DNA of 64,000 bases from Sinorhizobium fredii (GCF_002944405.1 NZ_CP024310.1:1426001-1490000), one strand, 5' to 3'. Shown: positions 17,210 to 26,493, counted from the stretch's first letter. A program made the numbers and translations. The notes: generated by a model from the letters alone, not told the origin.

Positions 17210-18595
17210 TCAGATCGCGAGCAGCAATGCCTCCGGGTCGCCAAGCGCCAGCGAGGCGACGATGCCCAGCCCGGTTTTGAGCTCCTGTTCGCTGGTCGAG
17301 CCGAGCGAGATGCGCACGGCCGGGCGCCAGCCGCTGTCGGCGGTGCGGAAGGACGCGCCCGGCGCGATCGCCACACCGCGCAGGCGCGCCTGGGAGACGA
17401 AGGCCTCCTCCGCGTGGCCCTCGGGGAGCGGCAGCCAGACATGCAGGCTCTGCGGATGGCTGCGGTGGGGAAGTCGGCCGAACGTCTCGGTGGCGATGGC
17501 GTGGCGGGCGGCGAGAGCCCGGCGCTGCCAATTGACGAGGTCGATCGCCGTGCCGTCGCTCACCCAACGGGTGGCGATCTCGGCGATCGACGGCGTCGCC
17601 ATCCAGTTCGAGACGAGATGCCGGTTGGCGACCGCCGCGACGTAGCGGTCCGGCGCCACCAGATAGCCGATCCTGAGGCCCGGCACGGTGATCTTGGTGA
17701 AGCTCGTCACGTAAAGGGTGCGTTCCGGCGCCAGCGCCGCCACCGGCGGCAGACGCTCCTCGACCAGTGGCCCAAGAATATCGTTTTCGATGATGGCGAT
17801 GTCGTGCCGGCGCGCCACTTCCGCGAGCGCGGCTCGGCGCTCGCGGCTCATCAAGGTCGCCGTCGGATTGATCACTGAGGGCTGTAGGAAGATCGCGCGG
17901 ATGACCCCCTTGCGACAGGCTTCGTCGAGCGCTTCCGGCACCATCCCGTCGTCATCGATCGCGATGCCCTGGAGATGAATGCCGAGATAGGTCGACAGCG
18001 GCACCAGCGTGTGATGGCTGATCGCCTCCGTCGCGATGGTCGAACCGGGCGGAGCGACGCTCATCAAAGCGACGGTCATGGCGGGGGTCGCGCCGTTGGT
18101 GAGGCTGATATTGAGCGGCGAGACGTCGAGCCCGCAGCGCGAAAGCCATTCCGCCGCAATTGTGCGGTGGCGCGGGAACACCATGTTCGGCCGGAAGGAC
18201 AGCGCCGAGCTTGCCGGCAGGTTCTCGGCAAGCCACGCGAAGGCCTGTCGCATCTTTTCGAGATGTATCTGCTCGCAGACCGGCTTCAGGATCGAAAGGT
18301 CGATCAGTTCGCCGAGCCGCTCCGGCAGATAGGGCGGATCCGGCTCGCGCGGCCGCGTCTGAACGAAGCTGCCGCGCCCGACCTCGCCCGAAATCAGCCC
18401 GCGCCGGATGAGCTCGTCATAGGCCCGGCTCACCGTCTGCACCGACAGCTTCAAATCGTCGGCAAGCTTGCGATGCGTCGGCAGCCGCGTGCCGTTCTGC
18501 AACCGCCCCTCCTCGATCGCACGGGCAATTTGATCGGCCAGCGAGAGATAGGCCGGGCGGCGCAGAAGCGTTGTGTCGGGCATCCAATTTGTCAT
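17210..18595 (-). CDS. enuR: MocR-type ectoine regulator EnuR (GntR HTH plus aminotransferase domain)
   Basis: About 461 residues from ATG 18595; the next ATG (18583) is equally possible and neither has a good ribosome-binding site. Residues 10-80 are a GntR winged HTH (SLADQIARAIEEGRLQNGTR, LPTHRKLADDL). The rest is a fold-type I aminotransferase domain with the PLP lysine in SFTKITVPGLRIGY. EnuR represses ectoine uptake and catabolic genes and is relieved by an ectoine-derived diaminobutyrate compound bound to PLP. It lies directly upstream of ehuA on the same strand, as in other rhizobia. Confidence 0.9.
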   Translation of the reverse strand: MTNWMPDTTLLRRPAYLSLADQIARAIEEGRLQNGTRLPTHRKLADDLKLSVQTVSRAYDELIRRGLISGEVGRGSFVQTRPREPDPPYLPERLGELIDLSILKPVCEQIHLEKMRQAFAWLAENLPASSALSFRPNMVFPRHRTIAAEWLSRCGLDVSPLNISLTNGATPAMTVALMSVAPPGSTIATEAISHHTLVPLSTYLGIHLQGIAIDDDGMVPEALDEACRKGVIRAIFLQPSVINPTATLMSRERRAALAEVARRHDIAIIENDILGPLVEERLPPVAALAPERTLYVTSFTKITVPGLRIGYLVAPDRYVAAVANRHLVSNWMATPSIAEIATRWVSDGTAIDLVNWQRRALAARHAIATETFGRLPHRSHPQSLHVWLPLPEGHAEEAFVSQARLRGVAIAPGASFRTADSGWRPAVRISLGSTSEQELKTGLGIVASLALGDPEALLLAI

Positions 18596-18633
18596 GATTT
18601 GAACTGTGATTAAAATCAGCTCAATTGACAATG
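18587..18633. promoter_or_regulatory. EnuR-like motifs in the enuR/asnC divergent region
   Basis: AATTTGTCATGA (18587-18598) nearly matches the complement of the ehuA-proximal site (AATTGTCATGA), and ATTGACAATG (18624-18633) is a partial copy. The first overlaps the proposed enuR start codon, which suggests autoregulation. Confidence 0.4.
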
Positions 18634-18690
18634 CAAAAGTGAGAACCCAATGTCTTTTCCCGGATTTCGACTTCAGGAGGGGCGCCCCGC

Positions 18691-19185
18691 ATGAAACTTG
18701 ACGCGATCGATCTGCGCATCCTCGAGGCGATCCAGGCCGACGGGCGCATCACCAAGCTGGCGCTGGCCGAAAAGGCGGGGCTTTCGCCGACGCCGTGCTG
18801 GATGCGGCTCAGAAAACTGGAAAAGGCCGGCATCGTCGCCGGCTACCATGCGCGCGTGGCGCTGCGACGGGTGGCTCCGGTCGCAAGTGTGATGATGGAG
18901 GTGACCCTTGCCAATCACCGGCAGGCGGATTTCGACCGGTTCGAGCGCGCCATCGCCGTAATTCCCGAGATCGTCGCCTGCTGGTCGGTCGGCGGCGGGG
19001 TGGATTATATCCTCAAGGTGGTGACGGCCGACATCGACGCCTATCAGCGGCTGGTCGACGAGTTGCTCGGCCGCGAACTCGGCATCGATCGCTATTTCAC
19101 CTACATCGTCACCAAGACCGTCAAGGAAGAAACCGTCCTGCCGCTCGGTGCGTTGTTGCCACAGGCTTCGGCGGGGCAAGCCTAG
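18691..19185 (+). CDS. Lrp/AsnC-family regulator of the ectoine locus (DoeX-like)
   Basis: 164 residues, preceded by AGGAGG. The N-terminal HTH (LDAIDLRILEAIQADGRITK, LALAEKAGLSPTPCWMRLRKL) and the C-terminal RAM ligand-binding domain (VGGGVDYILKVVTADIDAYQ) give the full Lrp/AsnC architecture. It is divergent from enuR. Lrp-type regulators accompany many ectoine-degradation clusters and are considered activators responding to pathway intermediates. Confidence 0.9.
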   Translation: MKLDAIDLRILEAIQADGRITKLALAEKAGLSPTPCWMRLRKLEKAGIVAGYHARVALRRVAPVASVMMEVTLANHRQADFDRFERAIAVIPEIVACWSVGGGVDYILKVVTADIDAYQRLVDELLGRELGIDRYFTYIVTKTVKEETVLPLGALLPQASAGQA

Positions 19186-19248
19186 AGGCGGTGTCTTGAA
19201 ACCGAACGGTAGGAAAGGACGAGCGGAGGGATGGAAAGCCGTAACTCT

Positions 19249-20412
19249 CTACTCGTACTCCAACCAAACCCCGCCGGCATCGGCCGAACGGACGCAGTTC
19301 TCGACCCACCGCACGCCTTCCAAGCCGGCATCGATACCCGGGAAGGCCAGGTCTTCGATACCCTCGGGCGCAAGGCCACGATTGCCAGTAATGGCGAGAG
19401 CGAAGCGGCGGTAGAGATTGGCCCAGGCCTCGAACAGCCCCTCTGGATGGCCGCCGCCGATGCGGTCGTCGAGCCGGGCTTGCGGGTAGAGATAGTCCAT
19501 GCCGCGTTCCAGGATGCGGACCGGCTCGCCCTGGATCTCGTAGGAAAGCTGGTTCGGCCGCTCGTCCCACCATTCGATGCTCGCCTTCGAGCCGACGATC
19601 CGGACCTTCTGGCCGTGCATCGAGCCGGCATTGACGGCGCTCGACCAGACATTGGCGACGGCGCCGTTGTCGTATTCCATCAGGGTTATGGCATTATCCT
19701 CGAGCGGCGCGCGGCTCTTGACGAAGCTCTGGCGCACGCACATCAGCCGCCTGATCTTCAGGTGCGGCAGGATTACCTCCGAAATATAGAGCGGGTGGGT
19801 GCCGACGTCGCCGAGCACATAGCTGGGGCCGGCGAACTTCGGATCGACCCGCCAGCGTGTCGACGGGTTCTGCTCCTCGACGGCGGCGCTGTGGAAGCCA
19901 TGGGCAAATTGCAGGTTGACGATCCGGATCTCGCCGAGGTCGCCGTTCCTCACCATGGCGCGGGCCTGCTCGATCATCTGGTGACCGGCATAGCCATAGG
20001 TGACGCCGACGGTCAGCCCGCCCGCTTCGGCGAGCGACTTGAGCTCCTTCGCTTCCGCGACCGTGAAGCAGAGCGGCTTTTCGCAGATGACGTTGAGGCC
20101 GTGTTCGAGCGCCGCCCTACAGGTCGAGAAATGGGTGTTGTTCGGCGTGGCGATCGAGACCGCTTCGATCCCGTCGGCGCGCCTCGCCTCCTCGGCGAAC
20201 ATCGTCTCGTAGTCCGGATAGCTACGGGCCTCGTCGAGCCCGAGATCCACCCCGAAGGCGCGGCCGCGTTCCGGGTCAATGTCGAAGGCGCCGGCCACCA
20301 GTTCGAACGTGTCGTCGCGGAGCGCGGCCGAGCGATGGATGTAGCCGATCTGGCTGCCGCGTCCGCCGCCGACCATGCCCCAGCGGATCGGGTTTTTCTT
20401 CGTCTCTGGCAT
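19249..20412 (-). CDS. Gfo/Idh/MocA-family oxidoreductase
   Basis: 387 residues from the ATG at 20412; the upstream in-frame extension runs through a repeat element. The N-terminal Rossmann motif WGMVGGGRGSQIGYIH binds NAD(P). The EKPLC motif with catalytic Lys (about residue 113) and GDVGTHPLY...H further on are family hallmarks. Members oxidise sugar or inositol hydroxyls or reduce the ketones. It is followed upstream by two sugar isomerase genes on the same strand, so a sugar-acid or inositol-like substrate is probable; the precise one is unknown. Confidence 0.87.
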   Translation of the reverse strand: MPETKKNPIRWGMVGGGRGSQIGYIHRSAALRDDTFELVAGAFDIDPERGRAFGVDLGLDEARSYPDYETMFAEEARRADGIEAVSIATPNNTHFSTCRAALEHGLNVICEKPLCFTVAEAKELKSLAEAGGLTVGVTYGYAGHQMIEQARAMVRNGDLGEIRIVNLQFAHGFHSAAVEEQNPSTRWRVDPKFAGPSYVLGDVGTHPLYISEVILPHLKIRRLMCVRQSFVKSRAPLEDNAITLMEYDNGAVANVWSSAVNAGSMHGQKVRIVGSKASIEWWDERPNQLSYEIQGEPVRILERGMDYLYPQARLDDRIGGGHPEGLFEAWANLYRRFALAITGNRGLAPEGIEDLAFPGIDAGLEGVRWVENCVRSADAGGVWLEYE

Positions 20413-20462
20413 TATTCTGTCCCTCAAGTGTTTGGTGTCGCTTTCCGCTGGTGTCCGTTTCA

Positions 20463-20678
20463 CCCCCTCTGCCCTGCCGGGCATCTCCCCCGCAAGGGTG
20501 GAGATCGGCAAGACGCGGGCTCCCCAATCCGTCTTTTCGACAGCGTTCATCTCGGTGCGGGAGGCAGCCGGCACCGCAAAAATACGGCGCCCAATCTGCA
20601 ATGGCGGCCACCGGCGAAGGCATCAACACTGGCCGATCTCTACCCTTGCGGGGGAGATGCCCGGCAGGGCAGTGGGGG
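20463..20678. repeat. RIME-type palindromic intergenic repeat
   Basis: Arms of 47 bases (20463-20509 and 20632-20678) are inverted copies with only two mismatches, both reading CTGCCCTGCCGGGCATCTCC in the outer part. This matches the Rhizobium intergenic mosaic element consensus as I recall it. The 122-base middle is unique. It sits inside an apparent operon between the oxidoreductase and isomerase genes, where it would form a very large RNA hairpin. Confidence 0.85.
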
Positions 20679-20707
20679 CTGCGACACGTACCAGACCTCA
20701 ATCACCT

Positions 20708-21631
20708 CTAAAATCCGACCGAGCGCAGATAGTCGCGGCTTTCCCGCACATCCGCGAGGCTGCCGGCGACGCTTAAAGGGTCGCGCTCCTGCTCGACGGT
20801 GATAAAGCCGTGATAGCCGATCTCCTCGAGAGCCTGCTTGACCGGCCGATAGTCGATGACGCCGCGGCCGATCGGGCACATCACCCCTTGGGCGCAGGCC
20901 TCGAAGAACCTGATTTCCTGCCCAAGCACGCGGCGGAAGACCGTCTCGTCGATGTCCTTGAAGTGGACGTAGTCGAGCCGGTCGGCGTAGCGCTTCAGTG
21001 TCTCGACCGGATCCATGCCGGCGTAATAGCTGTGGCCGGTGTCGACGCAGAAGCCGGCAAGCTCCGCCGGCACGTCGCGAGCGATCCGCTCGATCTCGTC
21101 GGCGAATTCGATATAGCCGCCGGCATGCGGATGGATGACGGCGCGCACGCCGTATTTGCTCCTCGCAAGCTCGGCGATCGTCTTGATGGTGGCGACCATG
21201 CCGCGCCACGCCCCGTCGGAGAGCCGAGGCGCCCGGTCAGCATGGCCGGCGGCAAAATCGCGTTCGTCGTGGCCCCAGTCCATGACCGTCAGGTATGGCG
21301 TCCTGAAACGTTGGCCGAGGAGCTGTTCGGGCTGCGGCAGCCGGGTGATGACGGCGCAGATCTCGTCGGTCTGACGCAACAGATTCTCGCGGTTTTCGGC
21401 CGAGACAAGATCGTCGAAGATCGTTCCGGCGACGATGAAGAGGTTGCGGTCGGCGAGCGCCTTGGCGACCCGTTCGGAGTCGAGGGGCACGTAGCCATAG
21501 GGGCCGAGTTCGAGACCGCCATAGCCGGCGGCGGCCGCCTCGTCGAAGACGCGTTCCCAGGCGGGCAGGTTCGGGTTCTTGACGTCGTCTACGCCCCAGC
21601 AGCAGGGGGCGGTCGCGATGGTGATGGTCAC
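20708..21631 (-). CDS. Sugar phosphate isomerase/epimerase (IolE-like TIM barrel)
   Basis: 307 residues from the GTG at 21631, preferred because GAGGACAAC lies upstream and the first strand (TITIATAPCCWG) then begins the protein. The AP-endonuclease-2/xylose isomerase TIM barrel is indicated by GGLELGPYGY, VIHPHAGGYIE, FCVDTGHSYYAG and FKDID segments with His, Glu and Asp metal ligands. Resembles IolE (inosose dehydratase) in pattern, but the clustered genes are not a full iol set. It ends just before the RIME element. Confidence 0.82.
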   Translation of the reverse strand: MTITIATAPCCWGVDDVKNPNLPAWERVFDEAAAAGYGGLELGPYGYVPLDSERVAKALADRNLFIVAGTIFDDLVSAENRENLLRQTDEICAVITRLPQPEQLLGQRFRTPYLTVMDWGHDERDFAAGHADRAPRLSDGAWRGMVATIKTIAELARSKYGVRAVIHPHAGGYIEFADEIERIARDVPAELAGFCVDTGHSYYAGMDPVETLKRYADRLDYVHFKDIDETVFRRVLGQEIRFFEACAQGVMCPIGRGVIDYRPVKQALEEIGYHGFITVEQERDPLSVAGSLADVRESRDYLRSVGF

Positions 21632-21661
21632 GAATGTTGTCCTCGTTGTATAAGCTGGCAC

Positions 21662-22576
21662 TTACGCATCCTTGCCCGGCCAGTATTTGTCGACGTATTT
21701 CTGGATCTCCGCACGCATGAAGCGACCCGACTCGTCAGCGCGGTCTTCCCAGCCGAAAACGCAGGCGGTGACGATGCCGTCGAAGCCGACCGAGGCGAGC
21801 GAGGAGAAGAAGACGTCCCAGTTGATCTCGCCCTGATACATGTCCATGTGCTGGTGGATCGTCACCGGGGCGCCCGGCGGGTTGATGATGTAGCGAAGCC
21901 CCGATGACGCCTTGTGGTTATAGGTGTCGGCGACATGGACATGGGCGATCAGAGGCCCGGCATCGCGGATCATCTTCGCCATGTCATCGCCGAAGTAGAA
22001 GGTGTGCGGGGCGCAGTAGAGGAACTTGACGTTCTTCGAGCCGATCGCCTTCAGCATGTCGATCGCCGGATGCAAGGTCTCGCACCAGTCTTCCGGGTGC
22101 GGCTCCATGTTGAGCGTCACGCCTTCCTTCTCGAAGACCGGCACCAGCTCCTCCATCGAACGCCACCAGGCGGCTTCGCTGTGCTCGTGCGTGTGTATTC
22201 CGCCGCAGCAGTTGGAGCGATGGCTACGGTCGGGCGACGGGCCACGGCCGAACTCGGAATTCATCGTGTCGCAGCCCATCTCGACGGCGACCTCGATCGC
22301 TTGCTTCCAATAGCGCACCGCCGCCTGGCGCTCGTCCTCATGCGGGCTCGCCCAGCGATACATCGGCAGGATCGAGGCGAGCTTGACGCCGTGATCCTTC
22401 AGCGCTGCCTTGAACTCGGCGATCCGTTCCTTGTGGGCGCGCGGCCGCACCCACCAGGGGAGGAAATCCTCGCGCGGCGACAGCTCGATATGGTCGTAGC
22501 CAAGCTCCGCCGCCTTGCGGCACAGATCATTGAGGCCAAGATGGCGATGCATGTAAGGGTCGAGTGCGATCTTCAT
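21662..22576 (-). CDS. Sugar phosphate isomerase/epimerase
   Basis: 304 residues from ATG 22576 with RBS AGGAGGAG. TIM-barrel family as above: YDHIELSPRED at the N-terminus, LNMEPHPEDW in the middle (metal-ligand Glu/His), HVHVADTYNHK towards the C-terminus. First gene of a three-gene catabolic operon, divergent from the LacI regulator, with the operator in between. Such pairs of isomerases with a Gfo/Idh/MocA enzyme act in keto-sugar or inositol-type pathways; the substrate is not identifiable here. Confidence 0.82.
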   Translation of the reverse strand: MKIALDPYMHRHLGLNDLCRKAAELGYDHIELSPREDFLPWWVRPRAHKERIAEFKAALKDHGVKLASILPMYRWASPHEDERQAAVRYWKQAIEVAVEMGCDTMNSEFGRGPSPDRSHRSNCCGGIHTHEHSEAAWWRSMEELVPVFEKEGVTLNMEPHPEDWCETLHPAIDMLKAIGSKNVKFLYCAPHTFYFGDDMAKMIRDAGPLIAHVHVADTYNHKASSGLRYIINPPGAPVTIHQHMDMYQGEINWDVFFSSLASVGFDGIVTACVFGWEDRADESGRFMRAEIQKYVDKYWPGKDA

Positions 22577-22635
22577 GGGTGCTCCTCCTGATGCGCGAAG
22601 GATACCGAGCACCACCGCTGCCCGCTAAATCTTCC

Positions 22636-22653
22636 TTGATCAAATTTGATCAA
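22636..22653. promoter_or_regulatory. LacI-type operator between isomerase and regulator genes
   Basis: TTGATCAAATTTGATCAA is a perfect 18-base palindrome, located in the 120-base divergent region. It is 60 bases upstream of the isomerase start and 43 bases upstream of the LacI start, in position to control both. Confidence 0.72.
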
Positions 22654-22696
22654 TCCTCGATGCTGAACGGGAGGGAATTTCCCGGGAGAAAGCGCA

Positions 22697-23698
22697 TTGA
22701 CGAAAGTGACCTTGAAGGATGTGGCGCAGGAGGCGGGCGTCGGCACCGCGACCGTCGAGCGTGTCGTCAACGGCCGCGGCGGCGTCAGGCCTGAAACGAT
22801 CGAGCGGGTGTTCCTCGCGGTCCGAAAGCTCGACTACCGGCATAGGCTGCCGGAGGCGCATCGGGGGCTGATCCGGATCGAAGTCATTCTGGTCCGGCCC
22901 GAGACGAGCTTCTACTCGCGCATGAATCAGGCCTTTGAGCGGATCGCCGCCCTGCTCGACAAGAGCGTCACCGTTCACCGCACCTTCGCGCGCGAGAATG
23001 ATCCGGTCGAATTCGCCCACCACATCGCCAATCCGGGGGTCCGCCGCTCGGCGCTCATCGTCGTGGCGCCGGACCATCCGAGCGTGGTGAAAAGCCTGAG
23101 GACGGCGGCGCGCCATGGCACGCCGGTGGTGCAGATCATGACACGACCGGCGCCGGAACTCCCCTATGTCGGCATCGACAATTATGCGGCGGGGCGGACG
23201 GCCGCCTATTACATGTCGAGGATGCTTGCCGGACGGTCAGGGTCCTTCGTGGCGCTCTGCCACAGCGGCGCATACGAGAACCACAAGGAACGCATCCGCG
23301 GCTTCTCCGCCTATCTCACCAACCATCCTGGCGACCACCTCTTCCGGCAGGTGATGTTCGATTGCGACGACGACCTCAACTCGATGGAGCTGCTGCGCGG
23401 GGCACTGTGCGACGATTCGGGGATCATCGGCCTCTACACCGCCGGCGGCGACAACCGCTCCGTCGCCGCGGTGCTGAAGGAGCATGCGTCGCGCCGCGTT
23501 TTCTGGGTCGGTCACGAGCTCTCCGACCAGTCGCGCGGCGCTCTCCGCGACGGCGTCATGTCGATCGTCCTCGACCAGGCTCCGGAGATCCAGGCGCGCC
23601 GCGCAATCGACCTGACATTGCGGTCGCTTGGACTGATCGACGTCGAGGTGAGCCCCGAGCCGGTGCGGTTTCTGACGATCACGCCGGAGAACGTCTGA
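22697..23698 (+). CDS. LacI-family transcriptional regulator
   Basis: 333 residues, starting at TTG 22697 behind GGGAGAA. The LacI HTH is at residues 3-50 (VTLKDVAQEAGVGTATVERV then VNGRGGVRPET). The remainder is a periplasmic-binding-like sugar domain (YVGIDNYAAGRTAAYYMSRM, GLYTAGGDNRSV). Probably represses the divergent isomerase/oxidoreductase operon and itself through the 22636-22653 palindrome. Confidence 0.9.
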   Translation: MTKVTLKDVAQEAGVGTATVERVVNGRGGVRPETIERVFLAVRKLDYRHRLPEAHRGLIRIEVILVRPETSFYSRMNQAFERIAALLDKSVTVHRTFARENDPVEFAHHIANPGVRRSALIVVAPDHPSVVKSLRTAARHGTPVVQIMTRPAPELPYVGIDNYAAGRTAAYYMSRMLAGRSGSFVALCHSGAYENHKERIRGFSAYLTNHPGDHLFRQVMFDCDDDLNSMELLRGALCDDSGIIGLYTAGGDNRSVAAVLKEHASRRVFWVGHELSDQSRGALRDGVMSIVLDQAPEIQARRAIDLTLRSLGLIDVEVSPEPVRFLTITPENV

Positions 23699-23751
23699 CG
23701 GATTGCGGGCGAGCCAAGTGGGGTGCCAGCAGTGGATTCCGCCAATCTCTC

Positions 23752-24906
23752 TCACGCCCGAACCGGCTGCGGTCTTCTCCGATTGATCAGGCGCTTGGCG
23801 AGTTTTTGCCCCGGTCGTTCAATGGCAAGGAATGTCGCGCAGGCAGCCGCATAGACCAAAGGCACAAGGATCAGGGTGACGGCCGCAAAGCGCGCGGCCG
23901 GCGAGATCGTTTCGCCGAAAGTGCCAATGAAATAGGCGGCGATCGGCTGCAGAAAGATCAGGTGCCAGAGATAGGCCCCGAACGACAGTTCCCCCAGCCA
24001 GTGGAAGAACCTGTTTCCGAGGGACGATGACACGGCGCGAAGCCTCTCGCCTAGCGCCCCTCCGGCCAGGCGGTGATGGAGCAGGGCGAAAAACACCCCG
24101 ACAAGCGTGACTCGCATCAGCATTTTTATTGTGGTCATGTCGCCGCCGATCGGCAGCAGCACGAGCGCCAGGGCGGCGCCGCCGTAGAGAAAAGCCTTAG
24201 ATTTCTCCGCGTCAAGGCCGAGCGCCAAGAGCATTCCGCAAAGGAAGACATGCATCTTCAACGGCAGGAAGGCGGGCATCGGGAAATGCACCCCCAACAG
24301 ACCGGCCGTCGAGACGATCGCGACGGCGATAGCGGCGGTGACGAGCGCGCCCCTCAGCCAGCCGCATCTCTTCAGCAGAAGCATGACGAAGGGAAAGGCG
24401 GCGTAGAACTGCATTTCAAGGCCGATGCTCCAGTCGGGCAGCGGCGTCCTGTAGGCATAATCTGGGGAGAGGCCGAACAGAAAGCTCAAATGCATCAGCC
24501 CGTTCGTCAGACCGTTGTCGAGGTAGCGCGCCGGCGACTGCGGCGCCTTGTCTAGGAAGCCGTCGATGATCATCCTCGATTCGAACAGCCAGGGACCGAG
24601 CGCAAAAGCCACGGCCAGAAGAAGATAGTAAAGCGGCGCAATTCTCAGGAAGCGGCGGATCCAGAAGCTCGCCCAGGTCGAGGTCAGTTCCCACGGCTCT
24701 TTTGCGGCCCGCAGCTCATAGTGAAATACCATCAGGAAGCCGGAAAGCATGATGAAGAGATCGACGCCGAGATCGGGCTCCGACAGAACAGGCAGGCGCC
24801 AGCCCGTGAGCAACAGCGCATGGCCGACCATCACCCAGAGGGATGCCAAGCCTCGCAGTCCGTCCAGGCAATCGATACGGGTCTCGCGGAGGGTATAGCC
24901 GGCCAT
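23752..24906 (-). CDS. Acyltransferase family 3 (OafA/YrhL-like) membrane protein
   Basis: 384 residues with about ten membrane helices. CLDGLRGLASLWVMVGHALL at the N-terminus carries the essential family histidine; RRFLRIAPLYY and the mid-protein SIGLEMQFYAAFP match the family pattern. These inner-membrane enzymes O-acetylate or succinylate surface polysaccharides or lipids. There is no SGNH domain. The gene stands alone, so the acceptor is unknown. In rhizobia, surface-polysaccharide modification affects symbiosis. Confidence 0.85.
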   Translation of the reverse strand: MAGYTLRETRIDCLDGLRGLASLWVMVGHALLLTGWRLPVLSEPDLGVDLFIMLSGFLMVFHYELRAAKEPWELTSTWASFWIRRFLRIAPLYYLLLAVAFALGPWLFESRMIIDGFLDKAPQSPARYLDNGLTNGLMHLSFLFGLSPDYAYRTPLPDWSIGLEMQFYAAFPFVMLLLKRCGWLRGALVTAAIAVAIVSTAGLLGVHFPMPAFLPLKMHVFLCGMLLALGLDAEKSKAFLYGGAALALVLLPIGGDMTTIKMLMRVTLVGVFFALLHHRLAGGALGERLRAVSSSLGNRFFHWLGELSFGAYLWHLIFLQPIAAYFIGTFGETISPAARFAAVTLILVPLVYAAACATFLAIERPGQKLAKRLINRRRPQPVRA

Positions 24907-25064
24907 CAGTACACTTCGTCCTTGTTTGCAACCAAAGGTTACTGCAGCGCGCTATGTTGCGACGCACAAGGGCATGCCTAGAGGCGGACTAAGGCGATAC
25001 TAAGTAAAGATTGAGGCCGCCCCGTCGCCGGGGCGACGACGAGAAGCGGGTCGGATCCTTCCGA

Positions 25065-25469
25065 TCAGGTGCGGCCGGCCCTTGCGTCAAGGCTGAACCC
25101 GCCCGCGCCGAATGCGGCGACCTGCAGAAAACCGCCGACAATCGCGATATTCTTCATGAAGTGGATCAGCTGGTTCTGATCGTCGAATTCCATATGAAAA
25201 CCGAGCGCAGAGGCGAGCGTGAAGACGGCCAGGACCAATGCTGCCAGCCTCGTCTGATAACCCAGGACGAGCAGGATGCCGCCGCCGAGTTCGACGACGA
25301 GCGCGCCGGCATAGGCGACGGCTGGAAGCGGCAGGTTGGCCGCCGATATATAGGCGATGGTGCCGGAGGGATCGGCCAGTTTCTCTATGCCGGAAACGAC
25401 GAAAATGACGGCGAGGAACAGGCGGCCAACAAAGGCAAGCGAACTCTGAAGTGCGGCATTGTTGCTCAT
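25065..25469 (-). CDS. DoxX-family membrane protein
   Basis: 134 residues from ATG 25469, chosen for AAAGGAACAG upstream and because the earlier in-frame starts give a non-family extension. Four membrane helices with the DoxX motifs RLFLAVIFVVSGIEKL, ELGGGILLVLGY and FMKNIAIVGGFLQ. DoxX proteins are small quinone-linked or redox-associated membrane proteins, many of unknown function. Divergent from the ferritin-like gene 151 bases away. Confidence 0.85.
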   Translation of the reverse strand: MSNNAALQSSLAFVGRLFLAVIFVVSGIEKLADPSGTIAYISAANLPLPAVAYAGALVVELGGGILLVLGYQTRLAALVLAVFTLASALGFHMEFDDQNQLIHFMKNIAIVGGFLQVAAFGAGGFSLDARAGRT

Positions 25470-25620
25470 GTCTGTTCCTTTCCCAGCAATGGCGGCCGCC
25501 ATATTACACGGATGAGGAGTTCGGGCCCGGAACTTTTCGCGCTTGATGCTGTTGGACCCTGATTGGCCCGCCTGATCCAGGGTGCCAAAAACTGACGCCG
25601 GGCGGGCTTCGGAGGAAGCC

Positions 25621-26493
25621 ATGATCCGCGCATTACCCCCACTCTATCTGCCGCGCCGCCGCCTGTTGCAATTGGGACTTGGAGCAACGCTCGCCTCGAC
25701 CGCTGGCTTCGCCCGCGTTTCGCGCGCGGATGAACCAGCTGAACCGATGGACGAGGATGTCTTCCAGTTCGCGCTGAACCTCGAATATATGGAGGCCGAG
25801 TATTACCTGCGCGGCACGACCGGCAAAGGGATCGACGATGCCGACGCGGGTGCCGACGCTGGGCCGGTGACCGGCGGCAAGCAGGTTTCGTTCGAGACGC
25901 CCGCGATCAGCGAGTTCATGAGCGAGGTGGCGGAAAACGAACTTGCTCACGTCCGGTTCTATCGCAAGACCCTTGGCGCCGATGCCGTGTCGCGGCCGGC
26001 CATCGATTTCGATGCCGGCTTCGCCGCCGTCGCGAAGGCCGCGGGCCTCGGGGAGAATTTCGATCCCTTCGGCAACGAGATGAACTTTGTGCTCGGCGGT
26101 ATGCTGTTCGAGGATGTCGGCGTGACCGCCTATGCCGGCGCCGCGACGGTCCTGAAGAACGAGGAGTTTCTCGCCGCCGCCGCCGGGATCCTCGCCGTCG
26201 AGGCCTATCACATGGGCATGGCCCGCTCGACGCTCTATCGGATGGGCGAGGAGGCCTGGAAGGCCGCCGCCGCGGTTTCCGATGCCCGCGACAAGATCGA
26301 TGGATCGGACGACAAGGACCAGCCGCTCCAGGTGGACGGCAAGGCGAACATCGTTCCCTCGACGCCGGATGCAATTGCTTTTACCCGAACGCCGCAGGAA
26401 GTCCTGCGCATCGTCTATCTTACCGATCAGGAGGGCGCCACCAAAGGTGGCTTTTACCCGAACGGCATGAATGGAACGATCACCAGCACCTGA
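25621..26493 (+). CDS. Tat-exported ferritin-like domain protein
   Basis: 290 residues from ATG 25621 with RBS GGAGGAAG. The N-terminus PRRRLLQLGLGATLASTAGF has a twin-arginine followed by L-L and a mild hydrophobic stretch ending near VSRADE, so a Tat signal is likely. The mature part is a ferritin-like four-helix bundle (Ferritin_2 type) with candidate metal ligands NLEYMEAEYY, ENELAHVRFY, and EAYHMG. Export folded with its metal would fit the Tat route. The role (oxidative or desiccation stress) is inferred from the family only. Confidence 0.8.
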   Translation: MIRALPPLYLPRRRLLQLGLGATLASTAGFARVSRADEPAEPMDEDVFQFALNLEYMEAEYYLRGTTGKGIDDADAGADAGPVTGGKQVSFETPAISEFMSEVAENELAHVRFYRKTLGADAVSRPAIDFDAGFAAVAKAAGLGENFDPFGNEMNFVLGGMLFEDVGVTAYAGAATVLKNEEFLAAAAGILAVEAYHMGMARSTLYRMGEEAWKAAAAVSDARDKIDGSDDKDQPLQVDGKANIVPSTPDAIAFTRTPQEVLRIVYLTDQEGATKGGFYPNGMNGTITST

